A stretch of 64,000 nt of DNA from Paenibacillus sp. (GCF_031177825.1 NZ_JAPSKE010000014.1:83938-147937), one strand, 5' to 3'. Shown: positions 1 to 8,313, counted from the stretch's first letter. Numbers and translations: made by a program. The notes: a model not told the origin generated them from the letters alone.

Positions 1-131
1 CGAATCAGTGTTATTGCTCCATCGGTCGGCGGAATCCTCCTTGCGCTTGCGCGTGCGTCTGCGTATCGGCGTTACCAATCTTGCCGAACAAATGCATCTT
101 ACAATAGATCCCGCCGGATTGCAAGAAGGGA
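1..131. other. Left edge, no gene assigned
   Basis: This stretch lies past the YolD stop. On the minus strand a TTGCAA and a TAAGAT hexamer are 17 bases apart, and an AAGGAGG follows near position 40, so a leftward gene may begin beyond the window edge. No open frame here is long enough to support a call. Confidence 0.3.
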
Positions 132-488
132 TTATCGATCCGGGCGGCGTAGCGTCACGTGCACGATGTCCCCGAACGGGATCCACAGCGTCTCCTCCGG
201 CGTCGTCAGCTTCACATACCGTTCGATCGGGTCGATCTTCGCCACGACGCCGACCGCCGTCTCGTCGCCGTACGCGCCGAACGTCGTCACGGCCGTCGCG
301 GCCCCGGTCTCCAGCGCCTCCGCGAGCGACGCGGACAGCTCCTCGACGCGCTGCTCGTCGAGCTCGGGCTTCGTCCGTTCGTTCAATCTCGTGCGATGGG
401 TGCGAATGGCCGACTTGTGCTCCGGCAGCATCATGCGCGACGCCTCCCATATGCCGTTGCCGCGCAGTTTTTTTCCTCGTGTCGTCAT
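132..488 (-). CDS. YolD-like family protein
   Basis: A 118-residue YolD-like protein. The family signature is the N-terminal stretch around WEASRMMLPEHKSAI (residues about 14-28), followed by a short helical segment and a beta-rich C-terminus. YolD-like proteins are usually encoded next to Y-family polymerases of the UvrX/YqjW type and are thought to accompany them in the damage response; their biochemical role is not settled. The ATG at 488 follows GAAGGAGG; longer upstream readings of the frame have no such site. The gene lies 61 bases downstream of the polymerase gene with no terminator in between, so it probably shares the SOS promoter at 1819-1877. Confidence 0.85.
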   Translation of the reverse strand: MTTRGKKLRGNGIWEASRMMLPEHKSAIRTHRTRLNERTKPELDEQRVEELSASLAEALETGAATAVTTFGAYGDETAVGVVAKIDPIERYVKLTTPEETLWIPFGDIVHVTLRRPDR

Positions 489-549
489 GATGATAAGCGC
501 GCCTCCTTCGGTCTTTCGGTCTTTCGGTCTTTCGTCGCCGTTGCCCTCG

Positions 550-1791
550 TTACTTGTAATGCCCGCCGATTTTCGCCGCGCGGCCGTACGCCTGCCCGGC
601 GAGTCCCGCCGATACGGCGCGCACGAGCGACGATACGCCGAAACGCGCCTTGATCCCGTCGGTCGCCCGCTCGAGCGCGCGGTACGTCTCGCGTTCGTCG
701 TCGATCTCGAGCTGGTACGTATCGTCGCGTACGAGGCCGCCGAGCGCAATGCTTACCTGACGGACCGGCCGGCCGTCCCAGTGGACGCGGAACAGCTCCT
801 TCGCCGCGCGGTACACGTGATTCGTCACCTGCGTCGGCATGAGCAGCGTCGTCTGCCGGGAGAAGCCGAACTCGAAGCCGGCTCCGGTGCAGCCGACCGA
901 CAGGACGCGGCCCATCACCCCGCGGAACCGGCAGCGCCGACACACCTCCTCCGAGAGCTCCAAGAGCACCGTCTCGATGTCGCGCGCCTCCGCGTAATCG
1001 CGCGGCAGCGTCATGCCGTGCCCGATCGCCTGCTGCGCCCCTTCGTGCGTGCCCGGCGTCACGGGGGAATCGTCGATGCCGTGGGCAATGCGCCATAGCA
1101 CCTCGCCGTTGATGCCCCACTTCCGCTTCAGCGTCTCGACGGGCGTGCGCGCGAGGTCTCCGATCGTGTAGATGCCCATTCGGTTCAGATGCCTCATCAT
1201 GCGGCTGCCGACGCCGAACATGCCCTGCACCGGCACCTTCCACAGCTTCTCCTCGACCTCCGCCTTCCGCAGGATGTATACGCCCGCCGCGTTCTTCTTC
1301 GCGAACTGGTCGCATGACATCTTCGCCAGCACCTTGTTGTCGCTGATGCCGACGCGGGCGTAGACGCCCGTCTTCTCGAGAATTTCGCGCTGCATGCGCC
1401 TCGCCGTCTCTTCCGCGTCCCCGCCGTGGAGGTGAAGGCTGCCGGTCAACTCGCAGAACTGCTCGTCGATGGAGAAGGGCTCCACCGCGTCCGCGTACCG
1501 CTCCAGAATGCGCGTAATCTGCATCGAGACGTCGATGTACGTCTGCATGCGAGGACGGACGACGATCAGATCCGCGCACTTATTCAGCGCCTCGCCGAGC
1601 CGCTCCGCCGTCGTTACGCCGTACCGCTTCGCGATCGGACAGGCGGCCAGCACGATGCCCGAGCGGATCTTCGGGTCCCCGGCCACCACGACCGGCTTGC
1701 CCGCCGTCTCGGGCCGGCATGCCTTCTCGACGCTGGCGTAGAAGCTCTGCATGTCGGCCATCATGACGATGCGGCTTCCGCTATGATTCAT
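550..1791 (-). CDS. Y-family DNA polymerase, UvrX/YqjW type
   Basis: A 413-residue translesion polymerase of the DinB/UmuC superfamily. The N-terminal catalytic motif is MADMQSFYASVEKA (around residues 11-24), which supplies the first metal-binding aspartate. The second acidic motif is FSIDEQF (around 106-112); SIDEQF rather than SIDEVY/SIDEAY points to the UvrX/YqjW branch and not to classical DinB. A helix-hairpin-helix thumb (VGSRMMRHLNRMGIYTIGDL) and a little-finger domain follow. It copies past DNA lesions with low fidelity. Two LexA-like boxes upstream and the YolD-like gene downstream fit an SOS-induced mutagenesis cassette. The length is normal for the family and no catalytic residue is missing. 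Confidence 0.92.
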   Translation of the reverse strand: MNHSGSRIVMMADMQSFYASVEKACRPETAGKPVVVAGDPKIRSGIVLAACPIAKRYGVTTAERLGEALNKCADLIVVRPRMQTYIDVSMQITRILERYADAVEPFSIDEQFCELTGSLHLHGGDAEETARRMQREILEKTGVYARVGISDNKVLAKMSCDQFAKKNAAGVYILRKAEVEEKLWKVPVQGMFGVGSRMMRHLNRMGIYTIGDLARTPVETLKRKWGINGEVLWRIAHGIDDSPVTPGTHEGAQQAIGHGMTLPRDYAEARDIETVLLELSEEVCRRCRFRGVMGRVLSVGCTGAGFEFGFSRQTTLLMPTQVTNHVYRAAKELFRVHWDGRPVRQVSIALGGLVRDDTYQLEIDDERETYRALERATDGIKARFGVSSLVRAVSAGLAGQAYGRAAKIGGHYK

Positions 1792-1818
1792 CGGTCATCA
1801 CCTTACCTGGGCAGAAAA

Positions 1819-1877
1819 ATAAGAATATATGTTCGGGGGCGGTTACGACTTATTATACACCGAACATATATTCTTAT
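1819..1877 (-). promoter_or_regulatory. SOS promoter with two LexA-like boxes
   Basis: The 17-mer ATAAGAATATATGTTCG at 1819-1835 is repeated exactly in inverse orientation at 1861-1877, with 25 bases between. Each arm contains GAAT-N4-GTTC, one base away from the Firmicute LexA core GAAC-N4-GTTC. On the minus strand a perfect TATAAT lies just downstream of the right-hand box (complement of about 1852-1857), with a weak TGGATA -35 18 bases upstream. One box therefore sits between -35 and -10, and the other near the transcription start. It faces the polymerase gene at 1791. LexA control is inferred from the match. Confidence 0.75.
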
Positions 1878-1892
1878 CCAGAGGCGAAACGA

Positions 1893-2183
1893 TCAGCGGA
1901 ACAAATTCCACATTTTGATCAAATGCAGCGGGTTGTTCGGATCGAGCTTCTGATCGAGCACGAAGCGGATGACGTTCTCCCTCTGCGCGTCCGTCAGCTT
2001 CTCGTCGAGCGCCTTGCAGGCGAGGCTCAGGAGCCGCTTCACCGTCGAACGACTCTGCAGATCGGCCTTCGTCACGGTGCCGACCGCGGTCTTGAGCCGT
2101 TCCTTCGTCGCGGGATCTTTCAATTTCGTCTTCACGCGGTCCACCATCTGAACGCTGATGCCGTACTTTTCGTATGCGGGCAA
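1893..2183 (-). CDS. spoVIF: Stage VI sporulation protein F
   Basis: A 96-residue mainly helical protein. The central part (a VGTVTKADLQSRS stretch, VKRLLSLACKALDEKL, then NVIRFVLDQKLDPNNPLHLIK) follows the pattern of SpoVIF/YjcC, a small late-sporulation protein needed in Bacillus subtilis for assembly of GerE-dependent coat layers. The start is TTG at 2183, eight bases after GGGAGG. It lies alone between the SOS cassette and recG. Upstream, on the minus strand, is CATACAATA near 2215-2223, which resembles the -10 of sporulation sigma factors. Assignment rests on pattern memory, not alignment; a neighbouring small helical family cannot be excluded. Confidence 0.6.
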   Translation of the reverse strand: MPAYEKYGISVQMVDRVKTKLKDPATKERLKTAVGTVTKADLQSRSTVKRLLSLACKALDEKLTDAQRENVIRFVLDQKLDPNNPLHLIKMWNLFR

Positions 2184-2523
2184 TCGAATCGCCTCCCGAG
2201 GTACAAACTACGCTACCTATTGTATGTGGGGAGGCGGCGGAACCTGCTTTTTTGTACGGGAAAAGGGCGCACCCCAACGCCCGGAGCCGCATACGCGGGG
2301 CGGCGACCGAATTAGCGAACGGGAAACCCTCCACCTTCTCAACCGGAAATTAAAGAAAGCGTTGGTTTTGGCGGAAGAAGACGGACAATTTCCCGCTTGA
2401 CGAGAGTTTCGGACGTCTATTCCTGTTTTAAGCGGGAGTCTTTCCCTTTCAGCATGCCCGCGGCGGAATAGATGTCTCTCGCGAAATGTACTTTTTGCAG
2501 ACCCAGGATGGGACTTGCGGACG
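2184..2523. other. Intergenic region between recG and spoVIF
   Basis: About 340 bases without a convincing gene. Near 2215-2223 the minus strand reads CATACAATA, a possible sporulation-type -10 for spoVIF. CCCGCTT near 2394-2400 and AAGCGGG near 2431-2437 could form a 7-bp stem with a large loop. A plus-strand frame ending at 2400 has no ribosome-binding site and no family features and was not called. Confidence 0.4.
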
Positions 2524-2551
2524 CAAACAGGACGGCCCCAAGGGACCGCCC
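2524..2551 (-). terminator. Putative recG terminator
   Basis: On the minus strand GGGCGGTCCC is followed after TT by GGGGCCGTCC, giving eight to ten base pairs with a tight loop, then TGTTTGCG. The stem is strong but the T-tract is short. It lies 12 bases beyond the recG stop. Confidence 0.5.
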
Positions 2552-2563
2552 CGTTCCTGCCGC

Positions 2564-4615
2564 CTAATCGATCAAATCGCCGTCCAAAATTTGCTCCCGG
2601 GCGAGCAGCGCCCGCAAATCGGCGTACGCCGCGCCCGTCCAGAACGTATCGCCCCGCACGAGCTCCGCCGCGTCGTCGCGCGCCGCTTCCAGCGCCGCGA
2701 AGTCCGCCGACGGGTCGGCGAGCCGGAACTCCGGCGCGCCGCTCTGCTTCGTGCCGAAGAAATCGCCCGGCCCCCGCAGCTCGAGATCGCGGCGCGCGAC
2801 CTCGAAGCCGTCGTTCGTCTCCGTCATGACGCGCATCCGTTCGCGGCCCTGCTCCGACTTCGGATCGGCTACGAGCACGCAGTACGACTGATGCGCCCCC
2901 CGCCCGACGCGGCCCCGCAGCTGGTGCAGCTGCGACAGACCGAACCGCTCCGCGTCGTACACGACCATAACCGTTGCGTTCGGCACGTCGACGCCGACCT
3001 CGATGACCGTCGTCGACACCAACACGCCGATGTCGCCCGCCGCGAACCGGCCCATGACGTCGTCCTTCTCGGACGCCGCCATCCGGCCGTGCAGCAGCCC
3101 GACGGCCGCCGGCGGAAACACCGCCTGCAGCTGCGCGTACATGTCGAGCGCGTTCTGGAAGTCGAGCTTGTCCGACTCCTCGATCAGCGGACAGACGATG
3201 TACGCCTGCCGGCCCGCGGCCATCTCCCGGCGAATGAGATCCAACACCTCGTCCATGCCGGAGTGCTTCACCCACGTCGTGCGGATCGGCAGCCGCCCCT
3301 TCGGCAGCTCCCGCAGCGTGGACACGTCCATGTCCCCGAACGCCGTGATCGCGAGCGTGCGCGGGATCGGCGTCGCCGTCATCGTCAGCACGTCCGGATG
3401 CAGCCCCTTGCGGCGCAAGATGCTGCGCTGCGCCACGCCGAACCGATGCTGCTCGTCCGTGACGACGAGCCCGAGACCTCTAAAATACACGTCCTCCTGA
3501 ATGAGGGCATGCGTGCCGACGACGATGTCGACGAGTCCGCTCTGCAGGCTCGCGAGCACGTCGCGACGCTCCCGCTCGCGGAGCGAGCCGATCAACAGGC
3601 CGACCTCGATGCCGTGCGGCTCGAATAAGCGCCGCAGCGACTTCGCGTGCTGCTCGGCCAAGATTTCGGTCGGCACCATCAAGGCCCCCTGCAAGCCGCC
3701 GCGAACGCAAGCGTACAGCGCCACGGCGGCGACGATCGTCTTGCCCGCGCCGACGTCGCCCTGCAGCAAGCGATTCATGCTGTGCGGCGACTCGAGGTCC
3801 TTTAAAATTTCGGCGATGACCTTCTTCTGCGAATCGGTCAGCTCGAACGGCAGCGCCCGCACGAAGCGCCGCACCTCCTCGCGGTCGAACCGGTGCGCGA
3901 CGCCTTCCTTGCGCCGGTTCGCCCAGGCGCGGTACGCCTGAATCTTGAGCTGGAACAAGAACAGCTCCTCGTAGACGAGGCGCCGCCGCGCGTCCGCGCC
4001 GGACACGGCGCCGCCCGGCAGATGGATGCCGCGGACCGCGTCGCGCCGCGGCAGCAGCCGGTATTTCCGGACGAGCTCCGGCGGCAGCAGCTCCGGCATC
4101 GCATCCCCGAACTGATCGAGGGCCGTCGCTATCGCCTTGCGCATCCAAGGCTGCGTAATTTCGCCGCCGACGGCGTATACCGGAATGACGGAGCCGGCCT
4201 TCTGCACCCGCGAATTCGGAAACTCCGTGCCGGAGACGGTCAGCTGCTTGCGGGCCTTGTCCCATTTGCCGGTCAGCACCGCTTCCCCGCCGTACGGGAG
4301 CCGATCCTTCAGGTAATGCTGATTGAACCATACGGCGGTGAACAGGATCGAGCCGGAGGCCGCCTTGCACACCATGCGCGTCTTCTTGCCGAATCGCTGC
4401 ACGTTCGGCTCGCTCATGACGACGGCGGACACCGTCGCCTTCTCCCCGTCCGGCGTCTCCTCCAGCGGGCGGATGCGGAAGTCTTCGTACCGGATCGGGA
4501 ACGAATCGAGCAGCGCGCCGACGGAAAAAATCCCGAAGGAAGCAAGCTCGCGCGCCTTGGCTTCGCCAACGCCGCGCACTTGTTCCACCGGGATCGCGTA
4601 CAAATCTTGCGTCAT
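2564..4615 (-). CDS. recG: ATP-dependent DNA helicase RecG
   Basis: A 683-residue RecG, which remodels stalled replication forks and branch-migrates Holliday junctions. An N-terminal wedge/OB-fold (residues about 1-240) precedes the helicase core. The core shows motif I GDVGAGKT (about 290), motif II DEQH (about 389) and motif III TATPIPRTLA, with a C-terminal helicase domain containing QLRGRVGRG. Length is normal. The start at 4615 overlaps the stop of the DegV gene by 4 bases, so the two are translationally coupled. It is the last gene of the Asp23-FakA-DegV-recG run. Confidence 0.97.
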   Translation of the reverse strand: MTQDLYAIPVEQVRGVGEAKARELASFGIFSVGALLDSFPIRYEDFRIRPLEETPDGEKATVSAVVMSEPNVQRFGKKTRMVCKAASGSILFTAVWFNQHYLKDRLPYGGEAVLTGKWDKARKQLTVSGTEFPNSRVQKAGSVIPVYAVGGEITQPWMRKAIATALDQFGDAMPELLPPELVRKYRLLPRRDAVRGIHLPGGAVSGADARRRLVYEELFLFQLKIQAYRAWANRRKEGVAHRFDREEVRRFVRALPFELTDSQKKVIAEILKDLESPHSMNRLLQGDVGAGKTIVAAVALYACVRGGLQGALMVPTEILAEQHAKSLRRLFEPHGIEVGLLIGSLRERERRDVLASLQSGLVDIVVGTHALIQEDVYFRGLGLVVTDEQHRFGVAQRSILRRKGLHPDVLTMTATPIPRTLAITAFGDMDVSTLRELPKGRLPIRTTWVKHSGMDEVLDLIRREMAAGRQAYIVCPLIEESDKLDFQNALDMYAQLQAVFPPAAVGLLHGRMAASEKDDVMGRFAAGDIGVLVSTTVIEVGVDVPNATVMVVYDAERFGLSQLHQLRGRVGRGAHQSYCVLVADPKSEQGRERMRVMTETNDGFEVARRDLELRGPGDFFGTKQSGAPEFRLADPSADFAALEAARDDAAELVRGDTFWTGAAYADLRALLAREQILDGDLID

Positions 4616-5472
4616 GCTTCCGCAGGCGTGACGAACAGTCCGAGCGTGCCCGGGCCGACATGCGTGCCGATGACGGGGCCGAGCTCGAAATACGACACGT
4701 CTTTCACGTCGAACCGTTCCTTCAGAACGCCCTCGAATTCCTCCGCCCCGGCGCGCGCGTTCGCATGCACGAACATCACGTCGATCGACTTGCCGTCGAA
4801 CTTCTCTTGCAGCAGCTCGACGATCCGCCCCATCGCCTTCCGGCTGCCCCGCACCTTGTCGACCGGGTAGATGACGCCTTCCTCCGGATCGATCGACAAG
4901 ATCGGCTTAATGTTGAGCAGCGAGCCGAATACGGCGGACGCCTTCCCGATTCGGCCGTTCCGGTGCAGGTACTCCAGCGTGTCCACGAGGAAGTACAACT
5001 GCGTCTGCTCCTTCAAGCTCCGGATCCGAGCGAGGATAGCTTCGACGTCCGCGCCGTTCGCGGCCGCCTCCGCCGCCGCGATCGCGAGCATGCCGAAGCC
5101 GAGCGACGCGCTCTTCGAATCGACGATATGGATGTTCGGATCCCCGCCGAGCAGCGACTTCGCGAGCACGGCGGATTGGTACGTCCCGCTGAAGGCCGAA
5201 GACAAGTGGATGGAGATGATGGCGGTACCCGGCTCCTCCAGCAGTTTCTTATAGACGTCCACGAAGTCGACCGGAGACGGCTGAGACGTCGTCGGCATCT
5301 CTTTCGTACCGGCCAGCTTCACGAAGAAGTCGCTCGACGCGAGGGTCACCGAATCCAGGAACGTCTCGTTGCCGAAGTGCACCTTCAGCGGCACCATCTC
5401 GATGCCGAGCCGTTCTCGGACGTCTTTCGGCAAATCGGACGTGCTGTCGACGACGATGCGCACTTTGCCCAT
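4612..5472 (-). CDS. DegV family fatty-acid-binding protein (FakB type)
   Basis: A 286-residue DegV protein. The N-terminus has VRIVVDSTSDLPKDV, and the body has TTSQPSPVDF (about 65) and SIHLSSAFSGTYQSA (about 90-104), which are the residues that grip the fatty acid carboxylate in FakB proteins. FakB presents bound fatty acid to the kinase FakA, giving acyl-phosphate for phospholipid synthesis. Here the FakA homologue is the next gene upstream, which supports that role. The ATG at 5472 is chosen because GAGGTG is placed correctly before it; a GTG three codons earlier lies inside that ribosome-binding site. The gene overlaps recG by 4 bases. Confidence 0.9.
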   Translation of the reverse strand: MGKVRIVVDSTSDLPKDVRERLGIEMVPLKVHFGNETFLDSVTLASSDFFVKLAGTKEMPTTSQPSPVDFVDVYKKLLEEPGTAIISIHLSSAFSGTYQSAVLAKSLLGGDPNIHIVDSKSASLGFGMLAIAAAEAAANGADVEAILARIRSLKEQTQLYFLVDTLEYLHRNGRIGKASAVFGSLLNIKPILSIDPEEGVIYPVDKVRGSRKAMGRIVELLQEKFDGKSIDVMFVHANARAGAEEFEGVLKERFDVKDVSYFELGPVIGTHVGPGTLGLFVTPAEA

Positions 5473-5503
5473 ACAGATCACCTCGTTTATAAATTGGATA
5501 CCG

Positions 5504-7252
5504 TTATTCCGCGGAGAAGAGGTATGCGTACACGGGCTGTCCGCCCGGGAGCAGTTCCACTTCTACGTCGGGATATTGTTCTTCGAAAAAGCCGCGCAGA
5601 CGGTCCGTCACCGCGTCGTCCGCCGATTCGCCGACGTAGACGGAGACGATCTCCTCCCCGTCGCTCAGCATGGAGCGCAGCAGCTCGGTGCACGTCTCGT
5701 ACGGGTCGTCGTTCGACACGACGATCTTGCCGTCCAAGATGCCGATATGGTCGCCTTCCTTGATGTCGACGCCGTCGATGGACGTATCGCGCACGGCGAA
5801 CGTCACCTGGCCGGACTTCACGCGCTTCGCGGCGGAGGACATCGCCTCGCCGTTCCGTTCGAAGTCTCCGCCCTCTTGGTACGCGAGCACCGCGGCGATG
5901 CCTTGCTGGATCGTCTTCGTCGGCACGACGATCACTTGCTTCTCCGCGATCTCCTTCGCCTGGTTCGCCGCCATCACGATATTGGAATTGTTCGGCAGCA
6001 CGAACACGCGGTCCGACGGTACGCTGTCGATCGCCTTCAGGATGTCTTCCGTGCTCGGGTTCATCGTCTGCCCGCCGGACAATACGAAGTCGACGCCCAG
6101 ACTCGCGAAGACGTCGCTAAGTCCTTCGCCCGCCGCGACGGCGATCATGGCGAACGGCTTGCGCGGCGGCTCGACCGCGGCCATCGCCGGATCGACGTCC
6201 GTAATAACGTCGGTTTCGTAATCCTGCGACAAGATATGGCTGTGCTGCTCGCGCATGTTCTCGATCTTAATGCGCGTCAGATCGCCGAATTGCTGAGCAT
6301 AGGTCATGACCTCGCCCGGATGCTCCGCATGTATATGAATCTTTACGAGGTCGTCGTCCGCGACGACGAGCAGCGAATCGCCCATGCCTTCGAGCTTCTC
6401 GCGGAAGCCGGGCTCTTCGAAGACGACGCCCGGCATTTTCCCGCCCGGCGTCAGCCGAACGATAAATTCCGTACAGTAGCCGTGTTCGATCGATTCCGTC
6501 TCGATGTGCGCCTGTACCGGGGCATGCTTCTCCGCGGCGCGCCGCGCCTGCTCAATCGACTCCGGCGGAATGACGGAGTAATCGGTCTTCGGCCCTGCGG
6601 CCGCGACCGGCTCTACGATCGTGGCCGCCGGAACTTCGCCCGACAGGACGGCATAGAAGCCTTCGTACACGAATACGAGACCTTGGCCGCCGGAATCGAC
6701 GACCCCGACCTGCTTCAGTACCGGGAGCAAGTCCGGCGTGCGGGCGAGGGCATGCTTCGCCGCATCCAACGTGTCCCGCATGACGGCGACGACGTCTCCG
6801 CCGCGGCGCGCGCTCTGGATCGCCGCCTTCGCTGCTTCCTTCGACACGGTCAGAATCGTACCTTCGACAGGCCGTACGACGGCGGCGTACGCCGTCTCCA
6901 CGCCTTGCTGCAGCGCCAGCGCGAATTGCGCGGCATCCGCCTTCTCGAACGAGGCGACGCTCTTCGAGAAGCCGCGGAACAGCTGCGACAGGATGACGCC
7001 CGAGTTGCCGCGCGCGCCCATCAACAGCCCCTTGGCCATGACTTCGGCCGATCGGCCGAGGTGAGGAGAAGTCCTCTTCTTGAGTTCGTCCACTCCGGAG
7101 GTGAGAGTTAGATTCATGTTGGTGCCTGTGTCCCCGTCGGGAACGGGGAAGACGTTCAGGGCGTTCACTCGCTGCACGTTCGCGTGTAATCGTTCGGCTG
7201 CGGCCAACGCCATGGACGTAAACTCCGCTCCGTCAATAAAGCGCTTACTCAA
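5504..7252 (-). CDS. fakA: DAK2/YloV family fatty acid kinase subunit
   Basis: A 582-residue YloV/FakA protein. The N-terminal DhaL-type ATP-binding domain (about 1-200) carries FPVPDGDTGTNMN (about 35-47), with the aspartates that hold Mg-ATP. A middle domain and a C-terminal DegV-like domain follow (FVLPNNSNIVMAANQ, about 415). FakA phosphorylates fatty acids delivered by FakB. The start is TTG at 7252 behind AAGGAG; an ATG nearby in another frame stops after three codons. The gene follows asp23 and precedes a DegV/FakB gene, which suggests a complete kinase pair in one operon. Confidence 0.92.
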   Translation of the reverse strand: MSKRFIDGAEFTSMALAAAERLHANVQRVNALNVFPVPDGDTGTNMNLTLTSGVDELKKRTSPHLGRSAEVMAKGLLMGARGNSGVILSQLFRGFSKSVASFEKADAAQFALALQQGVETAYAAVVRPVEGTILTVSKEAAKAAIQSARRGGDVVAVMRDTLDAAKHALARTPDLLPVLKQVGVVDSGGQGLVFVYEGFYAVLSGEVPAATIVEPVAAAGPKTDYSVIPPESIEQARRAAEKHAPVQAHIETESIEHGYCTEFIVRLTPGGKMPGVVFEEPGFREKLEGMGDSLLVVADDDLVKIHIHAEHPGEVMTYAQQFGDLTRIKIENMREQHSHILSQDYETDVITDVDPAMAAVEPPRKPFAMIAVAAGEGLSDVFASLGVDFVLSGGQTMNPSTEDILKAIDSVPSDRVFVLPNNSNIVMAANQAKEIAEKQVIVVPTKTIQQGIAAVLAYQEGGDFERNGEAMSSAAKRVKSGQVTFAVRDTSIDGVDIKEGDHIGILDGKIVVSNDDPYETCTELLRSMLSDGEEIVSVYVGESADDAVTDRLRGFFEEQYPDVEVELLPGGQPVYAYLFSAE

Positions 7253-7269
7253 TTCGACATTCTCCTTCC

Positions 7270-7629
7270 TTATGATGAAACGCGAACTCCTTGAACGAAA
7301 ATGTTGACGAAGTCGACATGCAGGCCGACGATATCGTTCAACACGTATTTCACTTTCGATTGAATGTTATGCGCCACTTCGGAAATCTTCGTACCGTAAC
7401 TGACGATAATATACAAGTCGATATGCACGGCATCCGCTTCGCGGCGCACATCGACGCCTCGTCCGAGATTGTCGCGGCGAAGCAGCTCGGCGATGCCGTC
7501 TTTCAGCTTGTTCTTGGAGGCCATTCCTACAAGTCCATAACATTCCAGAGCCGCGGAGCCGGCGATCGTCGCGATGACTTCGTCGGTGACGTACACTTTC
7601 CCTCTTTCCGTGTCCAATTGAATGGGCAT
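7270..7629 (-). CDS. Asp23/Gls24 family protein (YloU)
   Basis: A 119-residue Asp23/Gls24 protein. It begins MPIQLDTERGKVYVTDEV and contains the ATIAGSAALECYGLVGM motif (about 21-37), followed by a conserved beta-strand region (DLYIIVSYGTKISEVAHNIQ). Family members are cytosolic or membrane-associated envelope-stress proteins; YloU lies next to the fatty acid kinase gene in most Bacillales. The ATG at 7629 follows GGAGAGG. The gene starts the operon fakA-degV-recG and is divergent from rpmB. Confidence 0.9.
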   Translation of the reverse strand: MPIQLDTERGKVYVTDEVIATIAGSAALECYGLVGMASKNKLKDGIAELLRRDNLGRGVDVRREADAVHIDLYIIVSYGTKISEVAHNIQSKVKYVLNDIVGLHVDFVNIFVQGVRVSS

Positions 7630-7726
7630 CTATAACCTCTCCTTCATGGTATGTAATATTATGGACTAAACCTCATTGTACTATATTAGACCAAAGAAAT
7701 AAATGCAATCCCCCAACAACTTCGCG

Positions 7727-7756
7727 TTGACTGGCGCCCAAGTCATATGCTATATT
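7727..7756 (+). promoter_or_regulatory. rpmB promoter
   Basis: TTGACT at 7727-7732 and TATATT at 7751-7756 are 18 bases apart, 37 bases before the rpmB start. This is a good sigma-A type match. Confidence 0.6.
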
Positions 7757-7792
7757 AATAACTATGTTTGCCACGGAAGGGTGGTGTCTGCA

Positions 7793-7981
7793 ATGTCCAG
7801 AGTATGCTATATTACCGGTAAGAAACCGGGGTCCGGCAACCACGTATCGCACGCGAACAACCGCAACCGCCGTTCGTGGGGCGTGAACGTCCAGAAGGTA
7901 CGGATTCTTGTGAACGGGAAGCCGAAGCGCGTGTACGTGAGCACTCGTGCGCTGAAATCGGGGTTAATCACCCGCGTATAA
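7793..7981 (+). CDS. rpmB: 50S ribosomal protein L28
   Basis: A 62-residue L28 of the large ribosomal subunit, starting [20 protein letters not shown] and ending with the typical [13 protein letters not shown] stretch. The ATG at 7793 follows GGAAGGGTGG. Only one cysteine is present, so this is the zinc-free form. It stands alone and divergent from asp23, as in Bacillus, and is followed by a 30-bp palindrome. Confidence 0.97.
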   Translation: MSRVCYITGKKPGSGNHVSHANNRNRRSWGVNVQKVRILVNGKPKRVYVSTRALKSGLITRV

Positions 7982-8000
7982 TTTCAAACACGCCGCTGAC

Positions 8001-8030
8001 AAGAGGAGGATGCATATGCATCCTCCTCTT
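8001..8030 (+). terminator. Palindromic rpmB terminator
   Basis: A perfect 30-base palindrome (arms AAGAGGAGGATGCAT and its complement) 20 bases after the rpmB stop. T-rich sequence follows only after an interruption, so termination efficiency is uncertain. Confidence 0.6.
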
Positions 8031-8071
8031 CTTGTCGTATGTAACGCTGCTTGTTTGTTTTCGAAAAGGAC

Positions 8072-8094
8072 AAAAAGCACCGTTCAGGTGCTTT
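8072..8094 (-). terminator. spoVM terminator
   Basis: On the minus strand AAAGCACC-TGAAC-GGTGCTTT is followed by TTGTCC. It lies 39 bases beyond the spoVM stop. Confidence 0.65.
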
Positions 8095-8132
8095 CATCGA
8101 TGATCCCCAAATGGCGCCCACGGAAACCCTTG

Positions 8133-8213
8133 TCAATTCTTGTTAAAAGCGTTTAACAAAGTTTTCACGAATCCGCCTAAGAATTTAGGTAGTTTGATTG
8201 TATAAAACTTCAT
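8133..8213 (-). CDS. spoVM: Stage V sporulation protein M
   Basis: A 26-residue peptide beginning MKFYTIKLPKFLGGF and ending FNKN. SpoVM is the amphipathic helix that recognises the convex forespore membrane and anchors the SpoIVA coat basement layer. The first 14 residues match the Bacillus subtilis peptide; the C-terminal part diverges. A strong GAGGAGGGG lies before the ATG. Its place between rpe and rpmB matches Bacillus apart from the missing thiN. The gene is too short for most gene callers. Confidence 0.93.
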   Translation of the reverse strand: MKFYTIKLPKFLGGFVKTLLNAFNKN

Positions 8214-8284
8214 CTCTACCCCTCCTCGCAAAGTTTCCGCCGCTCACGATCCCGTACGTTCCCCACTACAAGCCTTATAGCCCT

Positions 8285-8313
8285 ATTGTATTCAGGGATT
8301 CCGGAAATGTGCC
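8285..8313 (-). promoter_or_regulatory. Candidate sigma-E-type promoter of spoVM
   Basis: On the minus strand AATACAAT (8285-8292) lies downstream of GGCACATT (8306-8313), with 13 bases between. This loosely resembles the sigma-E consensus, and spoVM is sigma-E controlled in Bacillus subtilis. It lies about 70 bases upstream of the spoVM start. Confidence 0.35.

Noticed and set aside
2158..2400. Plus-strand frame in the gap between recG and spoVIF
   Set aside because: It overlaps spoVIF on the other strand, has no ribosome-binding site and no family pattern.
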